A stretch of 18,239 nucleotides of DNA from Candidatus Woesearchaeota archaeon (lineage in GTDB: Archaea; Nanobdellota; Nanobdellia; Woesearchaeales; GW2011-AR4): the NCBI GenBank assembly GCA_016211245.1, contig JACQSQ010000002.1:1-18239 (forward strand), read 5' to 3'. Both the position numbers and the translations under genes were made by a program. How positions within the stretch are numbered: position 1 is the first letter of the stretch; the number at the start of each line of letters is the position of its first letter. Under the pieces are notes generated by a model. That model searched no databases. It saw nothing but the letters and a program-made list of their open reading frames with translations, and was not told the DNA's origin. Of this stretch, positions 6,078-13,487 are shown piece by piece.

Positions 6078-6431
6078 ATGGCAAGTAAAATTGGACAGTG
6101 GGCATTCCTTGTGGGTTTAGCGCTTGCAGTGGTTTTTGCCTTTGTCAAAGCCGGCAAATGGGAAGGAATAGTAACTTTGGTGCTGGTAATAGCAGGTTTA
6201 GTTGTTGGTTTCTTGAACATAACTGAAAAGGAAACAACACCTTTCTTGATTGCTGCAGTGGCCTTGATGGCTACCAGCGCAGCTAGCTCTACCAAGCTGG
6301 ATGTTATTAATGACCTGGTGCCAAATGTGGGAACATGGCTGCAAAACATTGTTGTTAATATAGGAATTTTGGCAACACCGGCAGCTGTGGTTGTTGCTTT
6401 GAAAGCGATCAAATCCCTGGCACAAGATTAA
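6078..6431 (+). CDS. Small four-helix membrane protein, paralog of the 5417-5779 product
   Basis: A 117-residue hydrophobic protein with four likely membrane helices: about 8-24, 29-48, 55-71 and 88-110. It shares GLVVGFLN, the KET after helix 2, and PAAVVVALK with the divergent neighbour, so the pair arose by duplication. The loop between helices 3 and 4 (SSTKLDVINDLVPNVG) is the least conserved part. Expression signals are strong: an optimal GGAGGTGG site, a clear box A, and a hairpin-plus-T-tract terminator right after the stop. Function is not known. The pairing with a paralog suggests either a hetero-oligomer or alternative forms made under different conditions; both are inference. Confidence 0.86.
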   Translation: MASKIGQWAFLVGLALAVVFAFVKAGKWEGIVTLVLVIAGLVVGFLNITEKETTPFLIAAVALMATSAASSTKLDVINDLVPNVGTWLQNIVVNIGILATPAAVVVALKAIKSLAQD

Positions 6432-6435
6432 ACTC

Positions 6436-6467
6436 TATCGGAAGTTATTTAATTCCGATATTTTTTC
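6436..6467 (+). terminator. Hairpin plus T-tract terminator
   Basis: Perfect stem TATCGGAA (6436-6443) with TTCCGATA (6453-6460), a 9-nt loop, then TTTTTT and a longer pyrimidine run up to 6482. It resembles a bacterial intrinsic terminator and directly follows the membrane protein stop. It also separates that gene from alaX, whose ATG is only 58 bp downstream of the stop. Confidence 0.75.
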
Positions 6468-6489
6468 TTTCTTTTTATTTTTGGCTTAT

Positions 6490-7197
6490 ATGGAAAATGC
6501 ACTATATATGAAGGACTCTTACCTTAAAGAGTTTGAAGCTGTTGTCGAGTCTGTCAAGGATGATAGGTATATTGTTCTAAGCCAGACTGCTTTTTACCCC
6601 AAAGGCGGTGGCCAGGAACATGATACAGGAATCTTGATTTGCAATGGGGAAGAATACCCCGTTGTATTTGCAGGCAAGTTTGAAGGCAAGATAAGCCATG
6701 AAATATCAAAGCCTGGATTAAAACTTGGCGATAAAGTGACCGGAAAGATTGACTGGGACAGGAGATACAGGCACATGAGGATGCACACTGCAGCCCATAT
6801 AATAGACGCTATATTATATAATGAAGCAAAAGCTTTGTGTACTGGCAACCAGCTTGGAATTGATAAATCCAGGATTGATTTTTCTTTGGATGTTTTGGAC
6901 AGGGAGAAAATACAACAATATATAGATATGGCAAATGAATGGGTTAATAAAGCTATAGATGTTAAGATTTACTTTTTGCCAAGGGAAGAAGCCTTAAAGA
7001 TTCCAGGGGTTGTAAAGCTTGCTGCGGTCATGCCACCGGAAGTGAAGGAACTAAGAATTGTCGAGATTCCAGGCATAGACTTACAGGCAGATGGCGGAAC
7101 GCAGGTTAAAAATACTTCTGAAATAGGCAAAATCTCCTTGGTTTCAGTTGAGAATAAGGGAAAGAATAACAGAAGGATGTATTATACTTTAGACTAA
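6490..7197 (+). CDS. alaX: AlaX-type alanyl-tRNA editing hydrolase
   Basis: A 235-residue free-standing editing domain of the AlaX-M type, which deacylates mischarged Ser-tRNA(Ala) or Gly-tRNA(Ala). Visible are FYPKGGGQ (36-42), the zinc-site motif HTAAH (H99, H103), and the second zinc-site region DGGTQVKNTSEIG (201-213). In AlaRS and many AlaX proteins the latter is CGGTHV; here the cysteine is D201 and the histidine is Q205, so two of the four usual zinc ligands are replaced. I am not sure how common this variant is among archaeal AlaX. The start is taken as ATG 490 bases past 6000 (6490), giving MENALYMKDSYLKEF, the typical N-terminus; an in-frame TTG at 6481 is less likely. It is downstream of a terminator and so needs its own promoter or read-through. 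Confidence 0.9.
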   Translation: MENALYMKDSYLKEFEAVVESVKDDRYIVLSQTAFYPKGGGQEHDTGILICNGEEYPVVFAGKFEGKISHEISKPGLKLGDKVTGKIDWDRRYRHMRMHTAAHIIDAILYNEAKALCTGNQLGIDKSRIDFSLDVLDREKIQQYIDMANEWVNKAIDVKIYFLPREEALKIPGVVKLAAVMPPEVKELRIVEIPGIDLQADGGTQVKNTSEIGKISLVSVENKGKNNRRMYYTLD

Positions 7198-7231
7198 ATT
7201 CTATACTTAATAGTAGTAACAAAACGAAAGA

Positions 7232-7239
7232 TTTATAAA
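7232..7239 (+). promoter_or_regulatory. Box A of the 7263 gene
   Basis: TTTATAAA centred 27 bp before ATG 7263. This spacing fits a leaderless transcript starting at 7263 and argues against the upstream in-frame ATG at 7254. Confidence 0.5.
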
Positions 7240-7262
7240 GGGTTAAATTCATAATGCTTGTT

Positions 7263-8495
7263 ATGGCGGGTGTAACTAGAAGGCATGCTATAGGTACTTT
7301 CATAGCTATTGCTTTAGGTGCAGGCGAAGCATTAAACATCCCAAGAGTTCTGCACAGGGAAGCCGGGCTGGAGCAGTTGGCTGAATCAACTGACAAGGCG
7401 CAAGCCTATGCTGATGAATTTCAAAGGAGTAACCCTTCCGAATTTATTGATAAAATCCAGGTAATGTGGTCTAATGAATATCATTCAATTGCAGGAGAAT
7501 TCGAGAGGGCTTTTTCAGAATACTTTGTTAATGCTGCACGTGACGATTATCTCCAAAAAAAGAATCCTTTGGCATTTACAGGTCTTGCGGCAAAGCTGCA
7601 GCCAGCTGACTATCACGGAGGCATGTCGCTGAAAAGAGGAGTACCCGGGCTGGTTGATGAAGTAGCATGGGAACTCTCTGGCAATTATCAATCCCGAATT
7701 ATTTGGAATCATGAGAAAAGGAAGAAAGAAAAAAATCCGGTTAAAGCAAGAATACAAACCTTAAGAAATCCAGGTGATAGCGGATTTTGGACATTGGAAG
7801 AATATTTGGAGGCTTTGAAAGACAGCTCCAAAGACTTGGAATATGATGACCCAAATCCAAATCTTAATGTTCCTCGGCTAGAGCGTACTAAAGATTATTT
7901 GCGTAGGGTATTAAGGAATTATTTTGCACGATTCAATGATGCCGGGTTCTTATTGTTGCCAACAAACAGCAACGCAACAAGATTTGTCGCATTTGTTTCG
8001 CCTATCCTTTTTGATCCGACGAAGCTTAACATCTACGAGCCATCTGATTTAAAGCCTTTCGGCATTGATGCCGCACTTAACCATGTCTATACAGTCGCAG
8101 CAAAAATCGCAACAAGAGAAAGAATGATTGACTGGACATCAACGGGAATTGGGGAAGATTTGGAAGCAAATGGCCTGGAAAACCTTGCCGAAAGGGATGC
8201 AAGATTGAGCAGTTACGGGATGGCACGCATGGCAGCAAATCCTTCAACAGTGCGCACAAATCTGGTCCATGACCTCAAATTACCAAGCAACATCGGACAG
8301 GTAATCTATGACCATGATGGGATAAGAGCATGGTCTGCAGCTGATGAGTTTGGATCAAGATTCTCTGAGTTTTATGTCACAAGCAAACAATTCAGCAGAG
8401 AAGCCTTGAAGAGATTGGTCAGAGACCATCCTCGTTATCAATATAAAGCGGATGAATTATTGGAAGATATAGAGGGCGAGGGCCCGGAATATTGA
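7263..8495 (+). CDS. Unrecognised protein with Tat-like N-terminus, ends at an in-frame TGA
   Basis: A 410-residue protein that I do not recognise. With the start at ATG 7263 (supported by the box A spacing), it begins MAGVTRRHAIG followed by a moderately hydrophobic stretch to about residue 23. This resembles a twin-arginine (Tat) export signal with a short n-region, although the residues after RR are not the ideal xFLK. The rest is mixed helical and charged, with aromatic-rich segments such as DAGFLLLPTNSNATRF and DEFGSRFSEFYV, and no catalytic motif I can name. The TGA at 8493-8495 is followed in the same frame by 85 sense codons (8496-8753) that look like real protein. The gene is therefore either truncated by a nonsense mutation or read through. 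GH15 follows downstream on the same strand. Confidence 0.72.
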   Translation: MAGVTRRHAIGTFIAIALGAGEALNIPRVLHREAGLEQLAESTDKAQAYADEFQRSNPSEFIDKIQVMWSNEYHSIAGEFERAFSEYFVNAARDDYLQKKNPLAFTGLAAKLQPADYHGGMSLKRGVPGLVDEVAWELSGNYQSRIIWNHEKRKKEKNPVKARIQTLRNPGDSGFWTLEEYLEALKDSSKDLEYDDPNPNLNVPRLERTKDYLRRVLRNYFARFNDAGFLLLPTNSNATRFVAFVSPILFDPTKLNIYEPSDLKPFGIDAALNHVYTVAAKIATRERMIDWTSTGIGEDLEANGLENLAERDARLSSYGMARMAANPSTVRTNLVHDLKLPSNIGQVIYDHDGIRAWSAADEFGSRFSEFYVTSKQFSREALKRLVRDHPRYQYKADELLEDIEGEGPEY

Positions 8496-8753
8496 AAGAG
8501 GGTTATTGCAGAACAAATTACAAACGAGCTATGGGAAATCAAAGCAGATGCCCAAGCTGTATTGCTGCAGACTCCTGAGAGCATAGGCAAAACTCCAAGG
8601 TTCAACGTCTACGTTTTTGACAGGGCTTTTGATTCGATGCGAACAGGAAGAAGGGCGCCGACTCAGCAGGAATTTGGCGCTTACATTGCACCAGTTCTTG
8701 CGCAGCAGTATGATCTAGCTCAAAAGAGAACTGAAAAATGGATGAGAAGATAA
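8496..8753 (+). pseudogene. In-frame C-terminal remainder of the preceding gene
   Basis: After the TGA at 8493-8495 the same frame stays open for 85 codons to a TAA. The translation (KRVIAEQITNELWEI... ending RTEKWMRR) is helical and compositionally like the upstream gene. The only independent starts are a TTG at 8562 and an ATG at 8637, neither with a ribosome site. It is best read as the C-terminus of a product of about 496 codons split by a stop. Alternatives are stop-codon read-through or an assembly/base error. UGA is a normal stop in this genome (metK, XRE-CBS, vapB, wHTH). Confidence 0.6.
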
Positions 8754-8775
8754 GGATTAACCATTAAACGACAAA

Positions 8776-9777
8776 ATGCTAAACAAATCAATCCAAATAT
8801 TAAAGAAAATGCAGTACCAGACTGGGCTTTTTGCAGCCAGCAGAATGAATGCCAAGACTGGCTACAATCTGGCTTGGATAAGGGATAATGTATATGCTGC
8901 AATAGGCTTGGAAGCTGCCCAAAAGTACAAAGATGTAAGAAAAACTTTCAGAGCATTGCTTGGCATCCTTCTAAAGCATGAATACAAGATAGACTGGGCT
9001 ATAAAGGAAAAGCCAAAACACGCCTACCAATACATTCATGCAAGATACAACCCAATAACAATGGAAGAGATTTGGGAAAACTGGGGCAACAAGCAGAATG
9101 ATGCAATCGGCGCTTTATTGTTTAAGGTTGGCGATCTGGGGGAAAAAGGAATTAAAATCATCAGAAATGAAAATGATTTGAGAGTTATCCAAAAATTAGT
9201 AAATTACCTTGAAAGCGTTGAATACTGGCACGACAAAGACAATGGAATGTGGGAAGAAAATGAAGAAGTTCATGCTTCTTCAATCGGAGCTTGCGTTGCT
9301 GGATTGAGGAAAATAAGTAAGATTGTTTATGTTAAAAAAAATTTAATTGAAAAAGGACAGATTGCATTGAATAAGCTATTACCAAGAGAATCAATTACAA
9401 AAGAAGCTGATTTGGCTTTGTTATCCTTGATCTACCCATATAACATTGTTAATGCAAAACAGCGAAATAAAATATTAAAAAATGTTGAAACAAGATTATT
9501 AAGGGAAAAGGGAGTCATCAGATATATTGGCGATCAATATTACTTTAGAAACGGAGAAGCGCAATGGACGATGGGATTGCCGTGGCTTGCAATAATCTGC
9601 AAACAATTAAAAAATCCTGCAAAATACGCATTTTACATGAGGAAGACTATGGCAGCGATGAATGGCAAAGGAGAATTGCCTGAATTATACTATGCCAACA
9701 GCAATGAGCATAACGAAAACACGCCTTTGGCTTGGTCGCAGGCTTTGTTTGTTGCAGGGCTGAAACATGATAATTAG
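8776..9777 (+). CDS. GH15-like glucoamylase (alpha-glucosidase) domain protein
   Basis: A 333-residue protein matching the (alpha/alpha)6-barrel catalytic domain of glycoside hydrolase family 15. Seen in order: AWIRDNVY (33-40), the usual substrate-site W-x-RD; NKQNDAIGALL (105-115), like the conserved QxDxxG; MWEENEEVHASSIGACVAGL (158-177), carrying the general-acid glutamate E160/E161; and ELPELYY with E303 followed by NTPLAWSQALF, the general-base region. Family members release glucose from alpha-glucan ends; some relatives hydrolyse trehalose. It lacks a signal peptide and the N-terminal beta-sandwich of many prokaryotic glucoamylases, so it is a compact cytoplasmic form. It fits the glycogen island further along. 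Its 3' end overlaps the next start by 11 bp. Confidence 0.85.
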   Translation: MLNKSIQILKKMQYQTGLFAASRMNAKTGYNLAWIRDNVYAAIGLEAAQKYKDVRKTFRALLGILLKHEYKIDWAIKEKPKHAYQYIHARYNPITMEEIWENWGNKQNDAIGALLFKVGDLGEKGIKIIRNENDLRVIQKLVNYLESVEYWHDKDNGMWEENEEVHASSIGACVAGLRKISKIVYVKKNLIEKGQIALNKLLPRESITKEADLALLSLIYPYNIVNAKQRNKILKNVETRLLREKGVIRYIGDQYYFRNGEAQWTMGLPWLAIICKQLKNPAKYAFYMRKTMAAMNGKGELPELYYANSNEHNENTPLAWSQALFVAGLKHDN

Positions 9778-10186
9778 CAAGAATGCACTAAAGGAACTTA
9801 AGGGAAAATCTGATTTAGAGATTGCTCTCGAATTAAATAAAAGACATGGTAATAAAATTACTCGAGCAGATGTTTTCAAAGCGAGGAGACAGCATGGTTA
9901 TCTTACTAAAGCAGAAGAAGAGCAAATTCGGCAAGGAAGGAGAAAAATTATTGCAAGTGTTGCTGGGTCGGGAATTTTATTAGTAGCAGGTGCTACAGGA
10001 GTCGTTATATACGAACGCGCAAATAGACCTATAGTTATACCAACTGAGTACGAACTATCTGTACACGATGAACGAAGGCGTCAATCCCACATTGACTCGA
10101 TTATTGTGGGAAGAATACCTGATTCTGTTATTTATGTTAAATATGCAACACCTCAATTGCTTGAAAAACTAGCTCAGGATGGATAG
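9767..10186 (+). CDS. Unrecognised membrane-anchored protein, N-terminal part, ends at in-frame TAG
   Basis: A 139-residue product that starts inside the GH15 gene (ATG 9767, 11-bp overlap), so it is translationally coupled to it. Residues 1-57 are polar and helical, with LEIALELNKRHGNKITRADVFKARR suggesting a small helix-turn-helix-like fold. A single membrane helix follows (about 60-82, IIASVAGSGILLVAGATGVVIY), preceded by GRRK, so the C-terminal part should be outside. The TAG at 10184-10186 is followed at once in the same frame by 89 more sense codons. I read this as the first third of a gene of about 330 codons that has been broken; separate coupled genes (TAGGTG reinitiation) are possible. 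I do not recognise the family. Confidence 0.6.
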   Translation: MIISKNALKELKGKSDLEIALELNKRHGNKITRADVFKARRQHGYLTKAEEEQIRQGRRKIIASVAGSGILLVAGATGVVIYERANRPIVIPTEYELSVHDERRRQSHIDSIIVGRIPDSVIYVKYATPQLLEKLAQDG

Positions 10187-10456
10187 GTGCCTTCACCAGA
10201 CGCTTCTGCCGACACCATCCCAGTTGTAATGGGCGGCAAAAATGATTTGGATTTCAAACCAGCCGATAGTACTATAATTGGAAAAGGGGCTAGAAGCATT
10301 GTAGTAGTATATCCATCCGTTTATGTGGATATGTACCAAAAATACCCTCAAATGAGAAAATTTTTTCCCAAGCCTCAATTATTTGAAGCTATGGAAGTCA
10401 TTTTACGGCATGTAGTATTAAATAATGAATTTTACAGATGCAGAAAATCTCAATAA
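10187..10456 (+). CDS. Middle fragment of the broken membrane-anchored protein gene
   Basis: In-frame continuation after the TAG of the previous entry. Its only early start is the GTG directly touching that stop, with no separate ribosome site. The product would be 89 residues. It has beta-rich segments (ARSIVVVYPSVYVDM) and then a helix (PQLFEAMEVILRHVVLNNEF). After GAA TTT at about 10429-10434 the frame runs into YRCRKSQ and a stop, while the next frame continues plausibly from the same point. Dropping one T from the TTTT run here restores a continuous frame. Likely a pseudogene segment, or a site of +1 frameshifting. Confidence 0.45.
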   Translation: MPSPDASADTIPVVMGGKNDLDFKPADSTIIGKGARSIVVVYPSVYVDMYQKYPQMRKFFPKPQLFEAMEVILRHVVLNNEFYRCRKSQ

Positions 10457-10757
10457 AGGTATTCCGGAATTTCCAGTTGAGGAATATACCGATTTAGACG
10501 GAAAAGTAAACTTTCCACTTTATAATCTAACTATAGATATTTTGTCCAACGTAAGAGAATATCAAGGACTTATGGCAGACCCTAAAATAAATTCAATCCC
10601 CTATCTTCCAGAATACGCAAGAACTCTTAGGGCTTTGACAAATGAAATGTATCTTACGCTTTTTAAACCAGAACTCATACACAGAATGAAACCTGAATTT
10701 GTGAAGAAATTAATTCACGAATTTAGTCCAAATAGATTAATTGCGCAGTCAAAATGA
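10425..10757 (+). CDS. C-terminal fragment of the broken membrane-anchored protein gene
   Basis: A 110-residue reading frame that overlaps the previous fragment by 32 bp in another frame. Joined through the TTTT run it gives ...LNNEF-TDAENLNKG..., a smooth continuation. The sequence is soluble and helical, with ILSNVREYQGLMADPKIN and PEYARTLRALTNEMYLTLF, and shows no motif I can name. The ATG at 10425 has no ribosome site, which supports its being the tail of the upstream gene rather than an independent gene. The three pieces span 991 bp, that is 330 codons plus one base, exactly as expected for a one-base shift. Confidence 0.5.
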   Translation: MNFTDAENLNKGIPEFPVEEYTDLDGKVNFPLYNLTIDILSNVREYQGLMADPKINSIPYLPEYARTLRALTNEMYLTLFKPELIHRMKPEFVKKLIHEFSPNRLIAQSK

Positions 10758-10806
10758 GCTTTATTTAAATATCACTTTCCCCATATATCACATTACCAAA
10801 TAATAT

Positions 10807-11184
10807 TTATGGCTCCGCCCTCTTTATCTCCAAGCCGTCAAAATCCTTGTCGTAAGAAATTATTTCAGAGCAGTTATTGAGCAAAGCAGTCGTATAATGG
10901 ATTAAATCAAACGTGTCGAGATTGTATTTTTCACCTCTTTTGAAAGCTTCAAATAACAATTCTTTGTCTAAATCGAGGATTATACAATTACTTTTGAACA
11001 AGGATTTAATGCTTTTTGTGGCATGAACTTTGCTTTTGCTGATTAAAGCTATAAAATAATGGGATTCAACCAAGCACAATGCGTCTGTAATAAACTTTTC
11101 ATGCACAACTTGCCTGCATTCATCCTTATCAGGGTTTTCTGTAAAAGCTTTAATTAATATGGTCGAGTCTAAAAATGGGCTCAT
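10807..11184 (-). CDS. vapC: VapC-type PIN-domain ribonuclease toxin
   Basis: A 125-residue PIN-domain protein with the conserved acidic set: D6 in FLDSTIL, E40 in LVESHY, D93 in TFDLIHYTTAL, and D112/D114 in SYDKDFD. These bind the Mg/Mn ions used for RNA cleavage. VapC toxins are known to cut tRNA or rRNA at specific sites; the target here is unknown. Its ATG overlaps the antitoxin stop (ATGA, 11181-11184), the classic translational coupling of VapBC modules. Length is normal. It is convergent with the broken membrane-protein gene, with only 49 bp between them. Confidence 0.92.
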   Translation of the reverse strand: MSPFLDSTILIKAFTENPDKDECRQVVHEKFITDALCLVESHYFIALISKSKVHATKSIKSLFKSNCIILDLDKELLFEAFKRGEKYNLDTFDLIHYTTALLNNCSEIISYDKDFDGLEIKRAEP

Positions 11185-11408
11185 ATTTTTCCTCGCCTTG
11201 CATGAATCATATCCACTAATTCTTTGGTCGTATATTTTTTCTGGTCCTTTATTTTATCTGCTTCTCTAAACATCTCCTCCATTGATGATATTTCTTCATC
11301 TTCCAGAATCCTGTTTACGACAGAATCATAGCTTTCTCTGGGATGTGACTTTTTCCTTTCCAGCTTTTTCTTGGTTTCTTCGTATAATTGTATGCTTGTT
11401 AGTTTCAA
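11181..11408 (-). CDS. vapB: VapB-type antitoxin (DUF7557-like)
   Basis: A 75-residue protein of the archaeal VapB kind. It starts with a short strand (KLTSIQLYEETKKKLERKK), then HPRESYDSVVNRILED, the signature of small ribbon-helix-helix-type antitoxins paired with PIN toxins. The C-terminal part (about 41-75, ending TTKELVDMIHARRGKI) would wrap the toxin. The start is taken as TTG at 11406-11408 because AGGTGAT lies five bases upstream; an in-frame GTG overlaps that site, and longer starts would run back through the promoter. It should repress its own promoter, and a cluster of TCTATA-type half-sites lies directly upstream (11421-11462). Confidence 0.85.
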   Translation of the reverse strand: MKLTSIQLYEETKKKLERKKSHPRESYDSVVNRILEDEEISSMEEMFREADKIKDQKKYTTKELVDMIHARRGKI

Positions 11409-11420
11409 TTTAATCACCTT

Positions 11421-11462
11421 TCTATAGATACTACTATAGATAATTATAGACATCTATATAAA
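11421..11462 (-). promoter_or_regulatory. vapBC promoter and repeated operator half-sites
   Basis: A direct repeat CTATAGATA occurs at 11422-11430 and 11434-11442, with TATAGA at 11445-11450 and TCTATATAA from 11453. The last overlaps the probable box A (TTTATATA on the minus strand). The first unit includes the palindrome TCTATAGA (11421-11428). The array fills the space between box A and ribosome site, as expected for cooperative autorepression by a VapBC complex. Confidence 0.55.
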
Positions 11463-11471
11463 TCTTTGGAT

Positions 11472-13448
11472 TTATTTAAATATTTCATCCACCATCTCCA
11501 CATACATCGCATTGCTCCATGCCTGGCTGAAGCAGCCTGTCGGGGAAAATTCTTTCGCAGAGCTTATTTCAGAAGCGCAGCCAATACAGCCTTTCCACAA
11601 AATATCCTCAGTGCTTGCGTTTATTATTTTTTGAATTTGCTTATTGAATTTTTTATTATCGATTTTGTGCAGCTGCATAGCTGCCAAATTGTTTAAGTAA
11701 AACCATGAATCCCCCCTGTGATAACTCCTATTATTTTCTCCTGTATTGTTTTCTGTAAATAATGGGTTGCTTTTCTCAATTGTAGACAATCCACCCCAAT
11801 CCAGCCATAGGCTGTTTAAGGAATTCTCAAAACAAGTTTCCCATTCCTTTTGTGACAATAATTCAGGACAGATATATGATGCAATGAAAATATTGGGTCT
11901 TATTGTCCAGTCATCAAGGCCGTCAGCCAGAATCTTCCCATTCCAGAATTTCTGCCTGGCTTTCAGCTTTAATGCGTTCTCAAGTATTTTATATTTATGA
12001 TTCATTGTCAGCTCGAAGCCCAGCCCGTACATGTTCAGCCTTAACGCCTGCAATTCTATCCTTGCCCCTTTCCTATCATCATTTCCAAAATCAGTATCCA
12101 TCCATGTCTCCATGGGCTCATTGGAATCAAAACCATCTTTGGTATGGAACTTAAGGAGGCAATTTATAGATTTTTCAAGTGCATTCTCAACTGCATAAAG
12201 CATAGTATAATACTCATTTTCTTTTTTGCTTATCATAGAATTGCACCTTTTGATGTAGCCCTTTATGCTCTTGGCGCCTGCCAACTTGCTCTGCTTGATC
12301 CAGTACATAGAGATTTTTATCGAGTTTATCGCCTCCTTGTCCTTGTTTATTTTGCCTATTAAGTGCCAGCATCTCAGGAAAAGCCACCCAATAGCATCGG
12401 CGCTTCCAAGCGATTTTGAATTATGATCGCCAATAAGGTTTGGAAATCTGCCATCGTTATTTATCAATTCCAAATAATTCAGCAATATTTTTTCTGCCAT
12501 ATTTTTATTTATTTTATATAAAGATTTTAATGCTACCAAAGAATCCCTTGACCAGAACTGGAAAAACCAAGGCAACCCGGCAAACAGGTTATTATTGCCT
12601 TTCTCTTCAACAACAAGATTATTCAAAGAATTTGCCGCATTTACATAAGCAATTTTAATTTCTTTGCTTATTTTTTCATTTGTTATTACTTTTTTAATAT
12701 TTTCATTTTTCAGCATATTGAAGAAATGCTCTTTTTCCCTTTGCTTTAAATCATCCAAATTTTTAAATACAAATTCCGATTCTTTTATCGCGCTGTTTTT
12801 GTTCTTGGATATTGAGAATACAAATTTTTTTCCCTTCAATCTTAAGGCATTGTAAATAAATCTCTTAAATGGCGGGGAGTTTCTTTTTTCATCATCAATA
12901 TAATATCTTTCAACCCACCTGCCATTTTTTTCATAAAAATTATTGCTGCTTCTTATTGCGAGATACATGCTTGATTCTTCTTTTCCGCCGGTTGAATCCT
13001 CTTTCAAATCTGTTTTTTTTGTGAATTTTGCTATTATGCAGCCCCCTTCCTCAAAAATATCATAAAATCTGCCCCATTCCCTGTTGTCAAAAGCTTCCTT
13101 GCAGTCCAATGCTATATCGATTTTATTTTCAGAATCCAATTCATAAATCAATGAGTTAAAACCTTTCGGCATTGCAAAGCTTTCAATTACATCGTGCTTT
13201 TTTCTCTCTGCAAAATAAAACCCATTCTTCACATAATCAATATTATCGCGCCCAACAATTTCAATACTCTCTAAGAATTTGTGCATCTTCATCGATTTGC
13301 TGTCAAAATAAAAAAAGCCATGGTACCGTGATGTCGGCTTGTTGAAAAAGCTGCAATACCCCCCAATCTTATTTGCGAGAAGAAATCCGCAGTTGTCATT
13401 TGCTTCTTTGCTTGCGCTTAAAATTCCAAGATTATGGATTATCCTCAT
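11472..13448 (-). CDS. Glycogen debranching enzyme (amylo-alpha-1,6-glucosidase)
   Basis: A 658-residue protein of the archaeal/bacterial glycogen debranching family. The N-terminal part (about 1-260) is the beta-rich GDE N-domain, beginning with LANKIGGYCSFF and the RYHGFF motif near 41-46. The C-terminal (alpha/alpha)6 barrel carries GLPWFFQFWSRDSLVAL (291-307), which is the family signature, METWMD (446-451) with the probable catalytic acid, then YHRGDSWFYLNNLAA and GCFSQAWS near the end. It removes alpha-1,6-linked glucose branches from glycogen. It lies 39 bp downstream of the GT3 synthase and is probably transcribed with it. Codon choice is AT-rich and lysine/asparagine-heavy compared with the synthase next door. 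Confidence 0.93.
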   Translation of the reverse strand: MRIIHNLGILSASKEANDNCGFLLANKIGGYCSFFNKPTSRYHGFFYFDSKSMKMHKFLESIEIVGRDNIDYVKNGFYFAERKKHDVIESFAMPKGFNSLIYELDSENKIDIALDCKEAFDNREWGRFYDIFEEGGCIIAKFTKKTDLKEDSTGGKEESSMYLAIRSSNNFYEKNGRWVERYYIDDEKRNSPPFKRFIYNALRLKGKKFVFSISKNKNSAIKESEFVFKNLDDLKQREKEHFFNMLKNENIKKVITNEKISKEIKIAYVNAANSLNNLVVEEKGNNNLFAGLPWFFQFWSRDSLVALKSLYKINKNMAEKILLNYLELINNDGRFPNLIGDHNSKSLGSADAIGWLFLRCWHLIGKINKDKEAINSIKISMYWIKQSKLAGAKSIKGYIKRCNSMISKKENEYYTMLYAVENALEKSINCLLKFHTKDGFDSNEPMETWMDTDFGNDDRKGARIELQALRLNMYGLGFELTMNHKYKILENALKLKARQKFWNGKILADGLDDWTIRPNIFIASYICPELLSQKEWETCFENSLNSLWLDWGGLSTIEKSNPLFTENNTGENNRSYHRGDSWFYLNNLAAMQLHKIDNKKFNKQIQKIINASTEDILWKGCIGCASEISSAKEFSPTGCFSQAWSNAMYVEMVDEIFK

Positions 13449-13487
13449 TTTTGCAAATTAATGTCCGGCTCCCGGCAAAATTAAAGG

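Noticed and set aside
8493..8495. TGA as a selenocysteine codon
   Set aside because: No selenoprotein family is recognised, the flanking residues do not resemble a redox motif, and no SECIS-like structure was identified by eye.
10184..10186. TAG as pyrrolysine
   Set aside because: TAG is used as an ordinary stop by neighbouring genes, and a nearby frameshift makes gene decay the simpler explanation.
11466..13448. Several plus-strand open frames opposite the debranching enzyme
   Set aside because: They lie antisense to a gene with clear family motifs and encode low-complexity or cysteine/histidine-rich translations typical of shadows.
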